Shown here one piece after another: positions 46,042 to 57,119 of a stretch of 64,000 nt of DNA. The DNA is taken from assembly GCA_932294295.1 (NCBI GenBank), contig OW028578.1, forward strand, positions 38,896,685-38,960,684. The letters run 5' to 3'. How positions within the stretch are numbered: position 1 is the first letter of the stretch; the number at the start of each line of letters is the position of its first letter. Under the pieces are notes generated by a model. The model was given only the letters and a program-made list of their open reading frames with translations. It did not search any database and had not been told where the DNA came from. A program made the position numbers and the translations under genes. This stretch comes from Alitta virens (lineage: Eukaryota; Annelida; Polychaeta; Phyllodocida; Nereididae).

Positions 46042-46485
46042 CATGTTGCTAAGGTATTAAGTTCCATGCAGAGCTACTCTTTGTCTTCTAAACGATTAAA
46101 TTTCGAATTTCATCGAAAATCTCATTTAAGCCAATTTATATGTGCCAATATGTATTTTGAAATTGGCCTATCGCAATACAAATAGCAATTTGATTTTTCA
46201 TGACATTTTGCACATTGCTTTAATTTTTTTTTCATATTTGACATTTTTCCCATTCCTGCGAATAACACAGGGCATTGTCATATGTCCCGTATTATCTCCA
46301 TAGACATAATTCTGCTTCTTAACACCAAGATGGGTGAATTAATATCTGATTTGTAACAGAACTCATTTTTGTTTGTTTGTTTGTTTATTTGTCTGTTTAT
46401 TTGCCTGTTTGTGTTTTCATAACTACATTCTTGTATGGATATTTATACTACGGGAGTACAACAAGGGGATGCTTATGTACTAATA

Positions 46486-46636
46486 CATGGCTAATTGTGC
46501 TACATGCGTTTTCCATGCGTTTGGATAAACGCATGGAAAACGCATGGTTTTTGCCTTATTATAATTAACTAAAAACCATGCGTTTTCCATGTGTTCATCC
46601 TTTTCATGGAAAACGCACGTGGCACCTTTGGCCATG
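46486..46636. mobile_element. Palindromic TA-flanked MITE, copy 5 (151-bp form)
   Basis: CATGGCTAATTGTGCTACAT to GGCACCTTTGGCCATG with TA on both sides, the same sense as copy 4. Confidence 0.9.
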
Positions 46637-47129
46637 TAGTAGATGAGTATTTTTTACCTATTGCCCATCCTCAATTCCACTGTTCTGTAGCGTAGTCAGT
46701 TATAGGGCAAAAGTAATGAGACTTTCCTCCAAGGAAATTAAAAAAATCTCCATATAAGTATGATTATCATTTGGATTAATACTAAATTTTCCGCTAAACG
46801 CTTCAAAGATCCACCCAAAAAGCAAGCATTCAAAAATTACATTCATGCAAGTCATTTACAATGGCATGGAAAAGGCAGTGGCAACAATTTAATGCAGGGC
46901 GTTGAAACATTTGGATTCACTTACATGTATGGACAAACCAATTACACCAAGGCTGAACTGAAACAATGCTTGGATGTTGTTTCATCACATTCGTCCAGGT
47001 GATAAGCCTCAACAGGAAGTCCTACAAATGCCAGTTTGACACTTGGCATTTTCAAATCAGGCTTTTCTCAGGAATTCATAATCTGGGAGTTTTCTTTCTA
47101 ATTTATTTTTTATCGAAAGCTGAAAGGTT

Positions 47130-47470
47130 CCATCCTGGCCTTGGTCGTTCCAAGGTTTCGACTGATTTCATCAAGCGTCCAGTCAATCTTAGTGCATCTG
47201 ACATTCAATCTGGGGTGCCGTGGTCTGCTGGGAGACTAACAGTCATGGTTTCAAACCCAAACCATGGCATGGAGGAACTGAGCAGATCATCTGTAACACT
47301 TTGCTCCACTCCACCCAGGTGTAAATGGGGAGCAGCTGGCTAAGGACAGTGATGGCTGCAATTAGTTCTGTGTAACCGGTTGTTTACTCCCCAGGAAGTT
47401 GGAAAAGGTCATGCTTGAACAGGTTTGTCAAGACATAATAATACAGTGGCTTGATACTCTTTCTGAATGA
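47130..47470 (+). mobile_element. SINE-C copy
   Basis: TGGTTTCAAACCCAAACCAT (B-box-like), GGAACTGAGCAGATCATCTG, CTCCACTCCACCCAGGTGTA, TTACTCCCCAGGAAGTTGGA, CATGCTTGAACAGG. Shares order and sequence with 32105-32345. Confidence 0.68.
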
Positions 47471-47569
47471 TATCAGCTGGGATTTAACTCAACCTGGAGC
47501 TGGTTAGTGTCAAGGTCATCCAGTGCTTTTTTCTTTCACTGATACAGTCACAAAGTGACCTTGTCATTA

Positions 47570-47646
47570 GCTAAGGCCATACCTTACTTAGTGATAAGAA
47601 CTTGTCTTAGCGGGCTGCTCTTCCCATATGTATCTATCTGTCTATT

Positions 47647-47695
<49 letters not shown>

Positions 47696-47884
47696 GTCTG
47701 TCTGTCTGTCTGTCTATCGGTCTGTCTGTCTGTCAGGCTGTCGGACTGTCTGTCTGTCTGTCTAGCTGTCTATCTATCTATCTATCTATCTTTGTATCTA
47801 ACTATCTTTATATCTGTCTGTCTGTCTATCTGTCTATCTATCTATCTATCTATATATCTATCTATCTATATATCTATCTATAAT
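47570..47884 (+). mobile_element. SINE-B 3' end with long (CTAT)n/(CTGT)n tail
   Basis: GATAAGAACTTGTCTTAGCG and GGCTGCTCTTCCCATATG are the terminal bases of the CTAT-tail SINE-B type, followed without a gap by about 255 bp of CTAT and CTGT units. Confidence 0.8.
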
Positions 47885-47911
47885 GGTGAGGCTGTTGCTA
47901 TAGACAGGTAA

Positions 47912-48199
47912 CAGCAGCTGGGTGGTTAAGGCATCTGTCAATTCCGCATTTAGCCATCTCGGCTGAGGGCCAACCGGACACTCTTCGTGAGCTAATATGT
48001 ACAGCCCAGCTGGATGTCGATCGCATGAGATGTTAAATTGACAGCGTCTTGTACTCGGGTGTCTATGCAGGCAAGTAAAAGACCCCACCCATGGGATAAC
48101 TGTCTAATATGATATGGACTCTAAACCGTATTATCTCATCATTACATCTACCTCTAGCAGCTTGTCATAGAAGCTGGCTAAGCTTCAGACCTAGTCCGA
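47912..48199 (+). mobile_element. SINE-B copy, second 3' type, near full length
   Basis: Head (GCAGCTGGGTGGTTAAGGCA), CACTCTTCGTGAGC, AGCTGGATGTCGATCGCATG, body, and tail (CATCATTACATCTACCTCTA, GCTTCAGACC). The B-box region is altered. Confidence 0.8.
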
Positions 48200-48394
48200 C
48201 AAACTGCCTGACGACGTATCGGCGTGCTCGCAAATGACAGCAATATTTCGGTCTACTTCAGACCCAGTATCAATGAGACCTTGACATGGACAACATAATA
48301 CAACATGGGTGGTCTTAATGGTGAGGTCGTCTGATTGGTGAGGTGGTCTTGATAGCAGTATTGCTCATAATTTTATGGCCTTTGTCTTGTAAAG

Positions 48395-48720
48395 GCTAAG
48401 AACTATGACAGACTGCATGTGGCATGGAGAAAGACCTTACGGAAGATGTGGAAACTTCCTGCTAGAACCCACTGTGAACTTTCACATTGCTTAGACAGTG
48501 GGAAGTGTTAGAAGCATATGCTCTGTGGACGGTTCATGAAATTTGCAATGTCGGCAATGCATCACAATCAAGATGTTATCAAGTACATTTTTCAGAGCTA
48601 TGTGCCACCAGAGATGGTCTTATGACAACTGTTTTAAATGTAAATGAACTATATGATATAATTGAATTGATCTGTATTTCTTAATTAAAATGTAAGCGCT
48701 CAATTTTTCACATGTACGCT
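48395..48720 (+). mobile_element. LINE 3' end with C-terminal coding remnant
   Basis: One plus frame reads RLHVAWRKTLRKMWKLPART, then a stop, then GRFMKFAMSAMHHNQDVIKY; another frame ends FSELCATRDGLMTTVLNVNE. The AWRKTLRKxWKLPxRTH motif is characteristic of LINE C-termini. A frameshift and a stop make it inactive. The following 3' UTR (TCAATTTTTCACATGT) recurs at 56139-56250. Confidence 0.75.
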
Positions 48721-48734
48721 TTGAGCGTGAATAA

Positions 48735-48919
48735 GTGGTGGGTGGAATAGGGCTTTACGTCCTGTATTTCTGCACCTGATGGGCTAATTAGGACAGGCAG
48801 GGACCATGGCAATGAGACAATGGATGAAACAGCCATCCAACTTAGGCTCGACCGGGAATCGAACCCGGGACCCAGTGGTTGGAAGCCCAGAGCGCTACCT
48901 CTGAGCTAGGCCCCCGCCT
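48735..48919 (-). mobile_element. SINE-A copy with perfect 15-bp target duplication
   Basis: TTTGAGCGTGAATAA flanks it at 48720-48734 and 48920-48934. It sits in the 3' UTR of the LINE remnant, whose uninterrupted version is seen at 56220-56235. Complete tRNA-like head. Confidence 0.93.
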
Positions 48920-49584
48920 TTTGAGCGTGAATAAAGATGTTAATAATAATAGTGAGGTAATCTTAGAGTGGAGTATCACTGTATTTCAATTAATGCATAT
49001 ACCACCCTCTAGTTGATTTAATAGCAATGGAGAGTTAGACATAAGAGGCTGGGGCATGGTCGAGGGCCAAGTTATGAGTTTATAATGACAGATGGCTGAG
49101 CAAAGGTTAGGCTTTCCCTTGGTGAAATACAGCATTCCACAGAAAAATCTGCTGATATTAACTGTCTAAATCTATCATTCTTAGTAGAAAAAAACCATAA
49201 AAAGGCAAAAAATAAAAATAATGAGGCCATGAATGAAAATAGCATTGGAATATGAAGCAAATGCAAAAATAACCATCGAGTTAAACATAGATAAATGAAG
49301 ACAGTTGAATACTTAAGAATAGATATTGGGTTTTGTTTTTCATTGGTTTTTTAAATGAATGTTACATTATGATCAGTCTTTCACTTTTTCAGGAACGCTA
49401 TCTTAGACTTAGTCAGAGAGCAAATATTCCACCCATAGAAGGAAAGTACAGGTAGAAACTCATAAGCTGGGTGGCCTGATGGTTTAAATAATAACCATTC
49501 ACACTGCCAACAATTACAAGCAAATAACACAATGAACTGATAAAACTGTTAATAACTGCATGAGAACTGGCAATAAATGCATGA

Positions 49585-49930
49585 TAATAAACACCAAGTG
49601 AAAGATCCCATCCATGGTAAATGTGTAATTTGGTGCAGCCTCCAAAATCATAGTATCTCATCATTCTGTCTGCCAGGAGCAGGTCATATAAGCTGACTGA
49701 GTTTAAGGTGGGTGGGTGGCTTAGAGCTTTACGTCCTGTAATTCTGCACCTGATGGGCTAATTAGGGCAGGCAGGGACCATGGCAATGAGATGATGGATG
49801 AAACAGCCATCCAACTAAGGCTCGACCGGGAATTGAACCCGGGACCCAGTGGTCGGAAGCCTAGCACGCTACCACTGAGCTAGGCCCCCACCCTGACTAA
49901 GCTTAGACCAGTGGTATTGATACAATGTAC
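49585..49930 (+). mobile_element. SINE-B fragment interrupted by SINE-A
   Basis: GTGAAAGATCCCATCCATGG, CATCATTCTGTCTGCCAGGA, TCATATAAGCTGACTGAG, then SINE-A, then TGACTAAGCTTAGACC, the continuing SINE-B tail. Confidence 0.7.
49707..49893 (-). mobile_element. SINE-A copy inside SINE-B
   Basis: Flanked by TGACTGAGTTTAA (49694-49706) and TGACTAAGCTTAG (49894-49906), a 13-bp duplication with three differences. Head CCCGGGTTCAATTCCCGG on the minus strand. Confidence 0.88.
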
Positions 49931-50400
49931 AATCAACAAATAAATGAAATGAAATCATCAACAATATTACAATCCTGAAACGATGCTACATAAAAGTAAG
50001 AGCGGGTCAGATCGAAGGGCTTGCGCTCAAAATATTCAAGGAATTCAAGGTCTTTGCATTATTCAACCCCTGGACATGCTTTGTCAATTTAATGTGCCAA
50101 ATTCTGCAACTCAGCAAAGCCATTCATCACTAATAATGTCTTCAGCACTTGATTGTGGGGACCGAACCGGTTATTGGAAAATTTTATGCTTTGATAATTT
50201 GTTACAGATTACTTTGTGTAGCCAAGTGGTTGAAGTGTTTCATCAAGTTTGAATTGAAATTATTTTTATTTGGCTACTGGAGGCCACCTCAGAAAAGGCC
50301 ATCTAAATAAAACGTATATGATAAAATTATAATGATAAGTAACGATAATAATATTTAATAATGATATCTGACAGTAGAATTAGGTTCAAATTTAGCTCAA

Positions 50401-50585
50401 CCCAGATAGCATTCCAAATCGTTTCAGCGTTGGCGCGACGTTGGCGCGACGTTGGCGCGACATTGGCGCGACGTTGGCGCGACGTTGGCGATACGTTGAC
50501 GCGACGTTGGCGACGTCAAAATGATACTGTACCGACGGTGGCCGATATTGAAACGACGCCGGCTCGATTTGGAATGCTATCTGGG
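50401..50585. mobile_element. CCCAGATAGC-type MITE, copy 8, with internal 11-bp expansion
   Basis: Perfect ends CCCAGATAGCATTCCAAATC and GATTTGGAATGCTATCTGGG. The interior contains about eight tandem units of GTTGGCGCGAC (50429-50513), making it 185 bp against 99-122 bp for other copies. Confidence 0.88.
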
Positions 50586-50776
50586 ACCGGAGTGAGATCT
50601 AACTGAAATCATATGGTGGAGGTTAAATGGACTTATGATGTGGGTCTATGCAGAGGAAGGTACACAACACCACCCATGTGGTAAGTGGTAGGTAAAACGT
50701 GGATTCCCTTATTGAAAGAAGCAGTAACAAATGTCTAAAAGGTCTGAGAAAAATAAATTATTGCCCCAATGCTACT

Positions 50777-50892
50777 GGGTGTGAAGCTTATAGTCAGCTT
50801 ACATGACCAGCTGCCAGAGGCAGATGTAATGATGAGATGATAAGGCTGCTTGGAATCCTATGCCTTTGCAACCACTAGACCATCCAACTGCA
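50777..50892 (-). mobile_element. SINE-B 3' fragment
   Basis: GCTACTGGGTGTGAAGCTTA, GACCAGCTGCCAGAGGCAGA and TGTAATGATGAGATGATAAG; the body is lost. Confidence 0.65.
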
Positions 50893-51312
50893 ATTAGCAC
50901 ATATGATTTCTAAAAGTAAATGTACATCAATGTAACTGTAGAATCAACCGCATTTATAACCTCTCATTGTGGAATTTTCAGCTTTCATTTAGACATTAAA
51001 TAACAGACTGCTTTATATTAAATTAAAACGTAATATAAAAGGCTTTCTTCACAGTAGAATCAACTCCCATTTAGCAATTTTCAGCATTCATTTAAGCACG
51101 ACCTTGCCCCTGGTTTTAAGTAACTCTTAACTGTCATCAAAACCAATTTCTTCCCATGGCAATTACCTTCGGTTTAGTTGGAGCTGAAGGCATGGTTTCC
51201 CTAATGAAGCTTATATTCCTCAAAGTAAAGTAATTAGGCAAATAGAGCCTTACAGTTTGACCTGACTCTTCTATGTCTATGCAAAATCTGATTCTATGTA
51301 GATCGACTTGTG

Positions 51313-51472
51313 GTAGCGCACTCGGCTTCCAACCACTGGGTCCCAGGCTCAATTCAAGGTCGAGCCTATGTTGGATGGCTGTTTCATCCTTCATCTCATT
51401 GCCATGGTCCCTGCCTGTCCTAATTAGCCCATCAGGTGCAGAAATATAGGACGTAAAGCCCTAATCCACTCA
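51313..51472 (+). mobile_element. SINE-A copy, 5'-truncated, with perfect 13-bp duplication
   Basis: AGATCGACTTGTG flanks it at 51300-51312 and 51473-51485. The insert starts at GTAGCGCACTCGG, within the tRNA-like head, so the first 20 or so bases are missing despite a clean duplication. Confidence 0.88.
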
Positions 51473-51797
51473 AGATCGACTTGTGTTTAAATTGCTATGG
51501 TTAAGGTGTTAATGTCAAATGAAATTATGAATCCCACTGATAAATTTCTGTATGTAGTCTGCAACTGTAAGAGGAGGAAAATTTGTCTGTATTATGAAGT
51601 AGGAAAAATTGTATATCAGGTTATTTAATAGACGGGTAACAATAACAGCTAGGATATACCCCCATCTGTTTGACACAGTGAGTTGGACATAATTGTGATG
51701 TGGTTTTAGTAGTGAAGTGCTTGTTTTAAAAGTGGCTTTTGAAAAGTCTTTGTATTTTCTGTTGTCTTGTTTTGATACCTGTATTTATTACTGGGTG

Positions 51798-52250
51798 ATA
51801 CGGGCTGACGATCTGCATTTCATGCCACACAGAATGACGTTCGTGTAATGCCCAAATAAGGAAACTCAAGACGTTGCTATTTCCAAATAAGGAAGAAACG
51901 CCTACGGCCGTATAACTGCCGGGGCGACTACAGTTGATGTGACAGAATGATACCAACTTAATTTTCTAAGAATTTATCTACAAAATAAAACTGACATTGT
52001 GAAAATCGGACTATAATTGGCTGAGTTATGCCCTCAAATAATCGCGAATCGAAGACGTTCATGACGCTGTTGACGCTGCATTCAGTCTCGTTCCCATTCG
52101 AAATATAGCCTGGCTATTTGTGTACATTTTATTCGATTTCTCCGTCAATTTGCATACGATTTAAAAAATTTAAAGTTCTGAATCGCTGAGATAAATTGGG
52201 GAAGAAATGAAAAACCACGTGAGTCACTGATCTGTCAAGCAGCAACCCCA
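51798..52250. repeat. Dispersed repeat D3, copy 1
   Basis: Similar along its length to 55471-55915. Shared blocks: GATCTGCATTTCAT, AATGCCCAAATAAGGAAA, GACGTTCATGACGCTGTTGA, TGAAAATCGGACTA. Its class is unknown. Confidence 0.68.
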
Positions 52251-52971
52251 GGGACTCGTGTGGTTTTCCTATAATCCCTGCTACCTCCGAGTTTATAATG
52301 GTCTTATGAACTTGCTAGACGTGTGCTAGGGCTATAGCCTATCTGTTGCATTACACATTAATGATGCACCCATCAGCTTTATAAAATGTCAAGCTAATAA
52401 GAAAATATTGCCATAAACATGAGGTGAGACGCATAACTAATGTTTGGGTACACGGTGACTGGAGCTAGCTGTCTATATAAAATGTCCGGCAGAAACGTCT
52501 ACACTAGTGTTGAAAACAATAATTGCATTATTTTGTTTGTTTCAGTTCATGCTTATGGTCTAAAGCTTAGATCAGATCAGATCAGATTCAGGTTCATTTA
52601 TTTTGCCCACTATTATTACAAAAAACATGTTAAAAATACAGAGGTTTTCATTCAATAAAATATAGAGCAGGGTGACTCCTCTAAGATGATCGTGTCATCG
52701 CTGCCGAGGGGCCACCCACAAACTAACACTAACTATGGAAAATTACAATGATGTCAGCGCCTGGAGTCCATGTTCACAATGAAGTATATGGAGTGTTATT
52801 ACGGAAAAATATAGCTTTCTTTAATCAATTCAATAAGTATAATTATACAATAAAAACACGCTTATTTTGTATAAACAGAAGAGATATGTTAGAATCTAAA
52901 GAAAAAATTTGGAGTAATAGAAGACATTGATGGTGAGTCTAATTTGCCCAATTGCTGAATGTATATAGCTA

Positions 52972-53040
52972 ATGGCGTGGACTCCAAGCCTTATCATCTC
53001 ATCATTACGTCTGCCTCGAGCAGCTGGTCATACTGGGTCA
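52972..53040 (+). mobile_element. SINE-B 3' fragment
   Basis: GGACTCCAAGCCTTATCATC, TCATCATTACGTCTGCCTCG, AGCAGCTGGTCATA. Confidence 0.6.
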
Positions 53041-53234
53041 TTGTAACAAAACAGTTGTTAATATTTTACAGAGACGGAGCTTAATAACATACGATGCTTA
53101 TTATGGTCAGTGTCCTAATATGGTCAGTTGAGCTCTCTCATTTCATCTGCTGAGCGGTTACATCACAAGGTCATTTGTGTGTCTTTAAATGTGCATTTTC
53201 AGTACGCAAGGTCATTTATAATTTGATTTTGTAT

Positions 53235-53388
53235 GGGCTTCCAACCGCTGGGTTCCGGGTTCGATTCCCGGTTGAGCCTAAGTTGGATGGCGGTTTCATC
53301 CTTCGTCTCATTGCCATGGTCCATACCTGTCCTAATTAGCCCAACTGGTGCATAATTACAGGTCGTAAAGCCCTAATCACACACACAC
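53235..53388 (+). mobile_element. SINE-A copy, 5'-truncated
   Basis: Starts at GGGCTTCCAACCGCTGGG, with GGGTTCCGGGTTCGATTCCC and the family body. The 3' end grades into a short (CA)n run. No target duplication seen. Confidence 0.82.
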
Positions 53389-53713
53389 ACATGTAAATTA
53401 ACCAAAACAAAATCAGAGTGCATGAAAACCGTGTTGGCCATCAAGGTTTCCCTTCTCAATTTTAGCTGGATTCCAAATTTACAATAAATTGCTTTCCTTT
53501 GAGAGTTTAGTTCATCTATTTCACATCAGAGGCTATTTTACTGGGGATCAACTTAATATAGTTTTTTTTAAACTCTGTTGTTTCCCTTCTTGACATTGAA
53601 TATATTACAGCTAGCGGCTGTATGCCAAAATGTCTGTCTCCAACACCATATTTAAACTTATTGTTTACAAATACTCTTATTGTAAAAATGATTATGATTA
53701 TGGTTGAAATAAA

Positions 53714-53854
<141 letters not shown>

Positions 53855-54287
53855 TAAAATTATTATGTATATGCATAACTGTATTGAATGTATCAGTGTA
53901 AAATTGTATGAACCATGTGTCAAGAAAAAAACTACACTTAAACTTAAAGTCATTTGTTTCCATGCAAATCACACATAAATCAAGGTGACCATAAAAGGGC
54001 ATCTTTGGCGACCATAATATGACACTGGCGTCCTAATATCGTCAGTATGAGGTTACTTGCTCTAACAGGCTGTATTTTTGCATGTTTAAGAAACATTTAA
54101 TTTTTTTCAATGATTTTGTAAAGTAAAATATATATACTTAACAATAGAGTAATTAGGAACATGCTAAATGTGCAAGTCTTTTATTGATAGCTCTCATAAA
54201 CAAAGGCCTGACCAAAATAGGGCATCATATGTTAGACAGAAATAAAACAATATAATACTGACAGACATTTGTTTCTGGAAATAAGCT

Positions 54288-54361
54288 ACATCTCAAATTG
54301 ATGGTGCCTTGTACTCGGTGGCTATGCTGAGGCAAGTAAAAGACCCCATCCATGGGGTAGC
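54288..54361 (+). mobile_element. SINE-B body fragment
   Basis: GGTGCCTTGTACTCGGTGGC and GAGGCAAGTAAAAGACCCCA. Confidence 0.6.
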
Positions 54362-54695
54362 GATACAGACGGACAAACAGACAGCTCGATCAAAAGAAAC
54401 GAAGAAATTGGGCCACCAAAACAAAAAACAAAGCAAGGATTAAAAATGGTTGACTCCGAAAACCAGCAGTTCAAGTTGAGAGCAAAATATGGCAGTCTGA
54501 TGGTCACGAATCTATAATGCACTGAATCAGGAACAAAAAGCGCATTTTCGGAGAACAATGCCTCAACAATGGCTATTGTTATGTGACGGAACAATGGGAT
54601 AGGCGCAGCTGACACTGTTCCAAAAGTGTTCATTCAGAACCAGTTAAAGGAGAGGTGCTAAAATTATGTGTATTTTAAATTATGTTCTTTGGTTA

Positions 54696-54834
54696 CAATT
54701 CAATCGTTCCACAATTTTAAAACTCGTCAGAAATAATCACAGAAAATTGATCGTTTGCTCTGTCTGTCCCAAAAGAAATTTAATTTTCTGTGATTATTTC
54801 TGACGAGTTTTAAAATTGTGGAACGATTGAATTG
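54696..54834. repeat. Perfect 53-bp inverted repeat with 33-bp spacer
   Basis: The arm at 54696-54748 (begins CAATTCAATCGTTCCACAAT) is matched 53/53 by the reverse complement of 54782-54834. No TA or other target duplication and no copy elsewhere in the window. Confidence 0.93.
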
Positions 54835-54856
54835 CGATCAAGGAACAAAATACTTT

Positions 54857-54914
54857 GTGGCTTTTGTCTATCTATCTGTCTATCGCGATAGACATATAGA
54901 TAGACAGAAGCCAC
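54857..54914. repeat. 58-bp spacerless palindrome
   Basis: GTGGCTTTTGTCTATC... meets its reverse complement at TATCG|CGATA (54885/54886) with two mismatches per 29-bp arm. It contains CTAT-type units and lies 22 bp after the 53-bp inverted repeat. Confidence 0.9.
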
Positions 54915-54978
54915 AAAATACTTCCTGTAAAACATATTGTATTACCATTGTGTTTTATCATGACCAGAAACTCGCTTT

Positions 54979-55105
54979 ATTGTATTGTATTGTATTGTGT
55001 TGGTTGTGTTTTGTTGTATTGTATTGTGTTGCATTTAATTGTATTGTGTTGCATTGTATTGTATTGTGTTGCATTGTGTTGTATTGTATTGTAGTGTGTT
55101 TTTTT
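54979..55105. repeat. (TTGTA/TTGTG)n microsatellite
   Basis: ATTGT/GTTGT/GTTGC pentanucleotide variants over about 125 bp. Confidence 0.85.
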
Positions 55106-55221
55106 GTATTGTTCTGAATAGTGCTCATATCAGGGCCATTTTGAAAAAGAGCTGTTGCTCAAAATGTTTTTTACCCTGTATAACTAAGTTTTATTGAATA
55201 AATAAATAAAAATAAAATCAG

Positions 55222-55452
55222 CTTAATACAGTCCACACCGTGTTACACATTTACCCCATGGATGGGGTCTTTTACTTGCCTCAGCATAGACACCCAGTAC
55301 AAGGCACCACCAATTCAATGTCTCATGCAATCGACATCCAGCTGAGATGTAGAGCTCTGTCATGCATGAAGAGTGCTAGGGTCAGGATTTTAACCCAGGA
55401 CCTTCAGAGGAGCTGGCAAATGCCTTTTAGCCACTTTATACCCCAATTGCAC
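55222..55452 (-). mobile_element. SINE-B copy
   Basis: Body and head in minus sense: GGTCTTTTACTTGCCTCAGC, ATCGACATCCAGCTGAGATG, GAAGAGTGCTAGGGTCAGGA, AGGAGCTGGCAAATGCC. Confidence 0.72.
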
Positions 55453-55470
55453 TCATATCACGTGAAATAC

Positions 55471-55915
55471 CGGGTGATCCAGGCTGGGTGATCTGCATTT
55501 CATACCACACGGCATGACGTTCATGCAATGCCCAAATAAGGAAAACTCAAGACGTTGCCATTGCCAAATATGGACAACACGTGTACGGCCAAAAAATGCT
55601 GTCGCGCCTAAAGTTGATTTGACAGACAATAAAAAATATTATATTATAACAATAAATTACTTTATGTACATAACAAAAATGAAATTTTGAAAATCGGACT
55701 AAAATTGACTGAGTTATGCATTAAATAAATAGCGAAGCCAGGACGTTCATGACGCTGTTGACGCTGTTGACATCAGCAGTGTTCAGGTCGAACAAGGACT
55801 CCGTTTCATGTTACATTTTCTGAAATAACTTCGTCAATTTTCATCCGATTTTAAAAATATAAAGAATATAAGGAAAACCACACTGGCCCAGATCTGTCAA
55901 AACATGCATTCCTTT
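55471..55915. repeat. Dispersed repeat D3, copy 2
   Basis: Direct-orientation match to 51798-52250, with one AT-rich insertion near 55620-55670. Confidence 0.68.
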
Positions 55916-56138
55916 AAGACCACTCAGGTACACCATGTGCAATATAATATACCACAAGTTCTTTATTCATAATTGATTAGATAATTTGTAAGCTTATTTT
56001 ATCTACAACACAGGTGTAGGTATCATCCATCAACATTTACAACAGCTTAGGCATACCTAACGTATTTGACATTTATGGCTATGGATCGCTAAACTTTTAG
56101 ATGGACCTAATATAGGAACTACATTTTTTTACCTAACG

Positions 56139-56255
56139 TAAATGAACTATATGATATAATTGAATTCATATATGTATTTCTTAATTAATATGTAACCGAT
56201 CAATTTTTCACATGTTCGCTTTGGGCGTGAATAAAAATGTTAATAATAATAATAG
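56139..56255 (+). mobile_element. LINE 3'-UTR fragment
   Basis: GTAAATGAACTATATGATAT, TCAATTTTTCACATGT and GGGCGTGAATAAAAATGTTA, ending in (AAT)n. It is the same 3' end as at 48640-48955, without the SINE-A insertion. Confidence 0.65.
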
Positions 56256-56921
56256 AGATAAAACGTTTAATCCTAATTGGCCGATGTCCAGACGATGTCC
56301 AGATGTCCAGACGTCCAGACGTCCAGACGACGTGGCTCTATACCCATAGGCCTGTGTTCAATACTAAAACCTTTCTGTCAATTGATTTTTCCATAATGCC
56401 AAAAAGATTATAGTCACTGTTGCTTCAAGAAATATACAGTTGATCCCGAAAGTACGGTAAGTACACCATGTAAAATCGGACACTTTTCCTTTAACACCCA
56501 TTTCGGGCTCTCATTAACATAATACATACTTATATAAGCTAAATCATAAGAAATAAAAGCTTAAATTATGACACTTATAAGTTCAGCATAATCAACTGCT
56601 GTAACGATGCTTAATATTTTCATAGGATTACCATTACTTTTAACACCAACTGTATGTCTAAATTCCAATACATTATACTCTTAATAGCTGATTGTCAATG
56701 AATGACATACCTTGATAATTATGATCGTATTCCATACACACAAACTCCGTACAATGGAAGTTACAGTTGAAACAGCATTTAAGCTTAGAATATACGCATA
56801 TTGCGTAACATTACATAAGGGCATTAATCATGTACTACAATCCCCACACTAATCCCCAGAGCAGGTGTAACCTATAATTCTCAACAAACACACATTCATA
56901 TTTAATAATGCAATAGTTATA

Positions 56922-57117
56922 CAGTGAGGCCTCGCTATTAAGACCACCTCACTATTAAGACCACCTCACCATTAGGACTAGTTGACATTTAAAGAACACT
57001 ACATTTTCTACCTAACTGTATTCCTGTCATTGTATTTTACCCAGCTATTAAGACCACCTCACTATTTAGAGCAGTTGAATTTGCACCAAGGGTGGTCTTA
57101 CTGGCGATGTTTCACTG
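56922..57117. mobile_element. pogo-like TIR MITE, copy 2
   Basis: 196 bp between TA dinucleotides. Left CAGTGAGGCCTCGCTATTAA, right (reverse complement) CAGTGAAACATCGCCAGTAA, both continuing GACCACC. CAGTG...CTCGCTAT is typical of pogo/Tigger-like termini. Confidence 0.72.
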
Positions 57118-57119
57118 TA

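Noticed and set aside
46760..47343. Two plus-strand ORFs of 80 and 125 codons
   Set aside because: The second overlaps a SINE-C copy; the first has no recognised domain.
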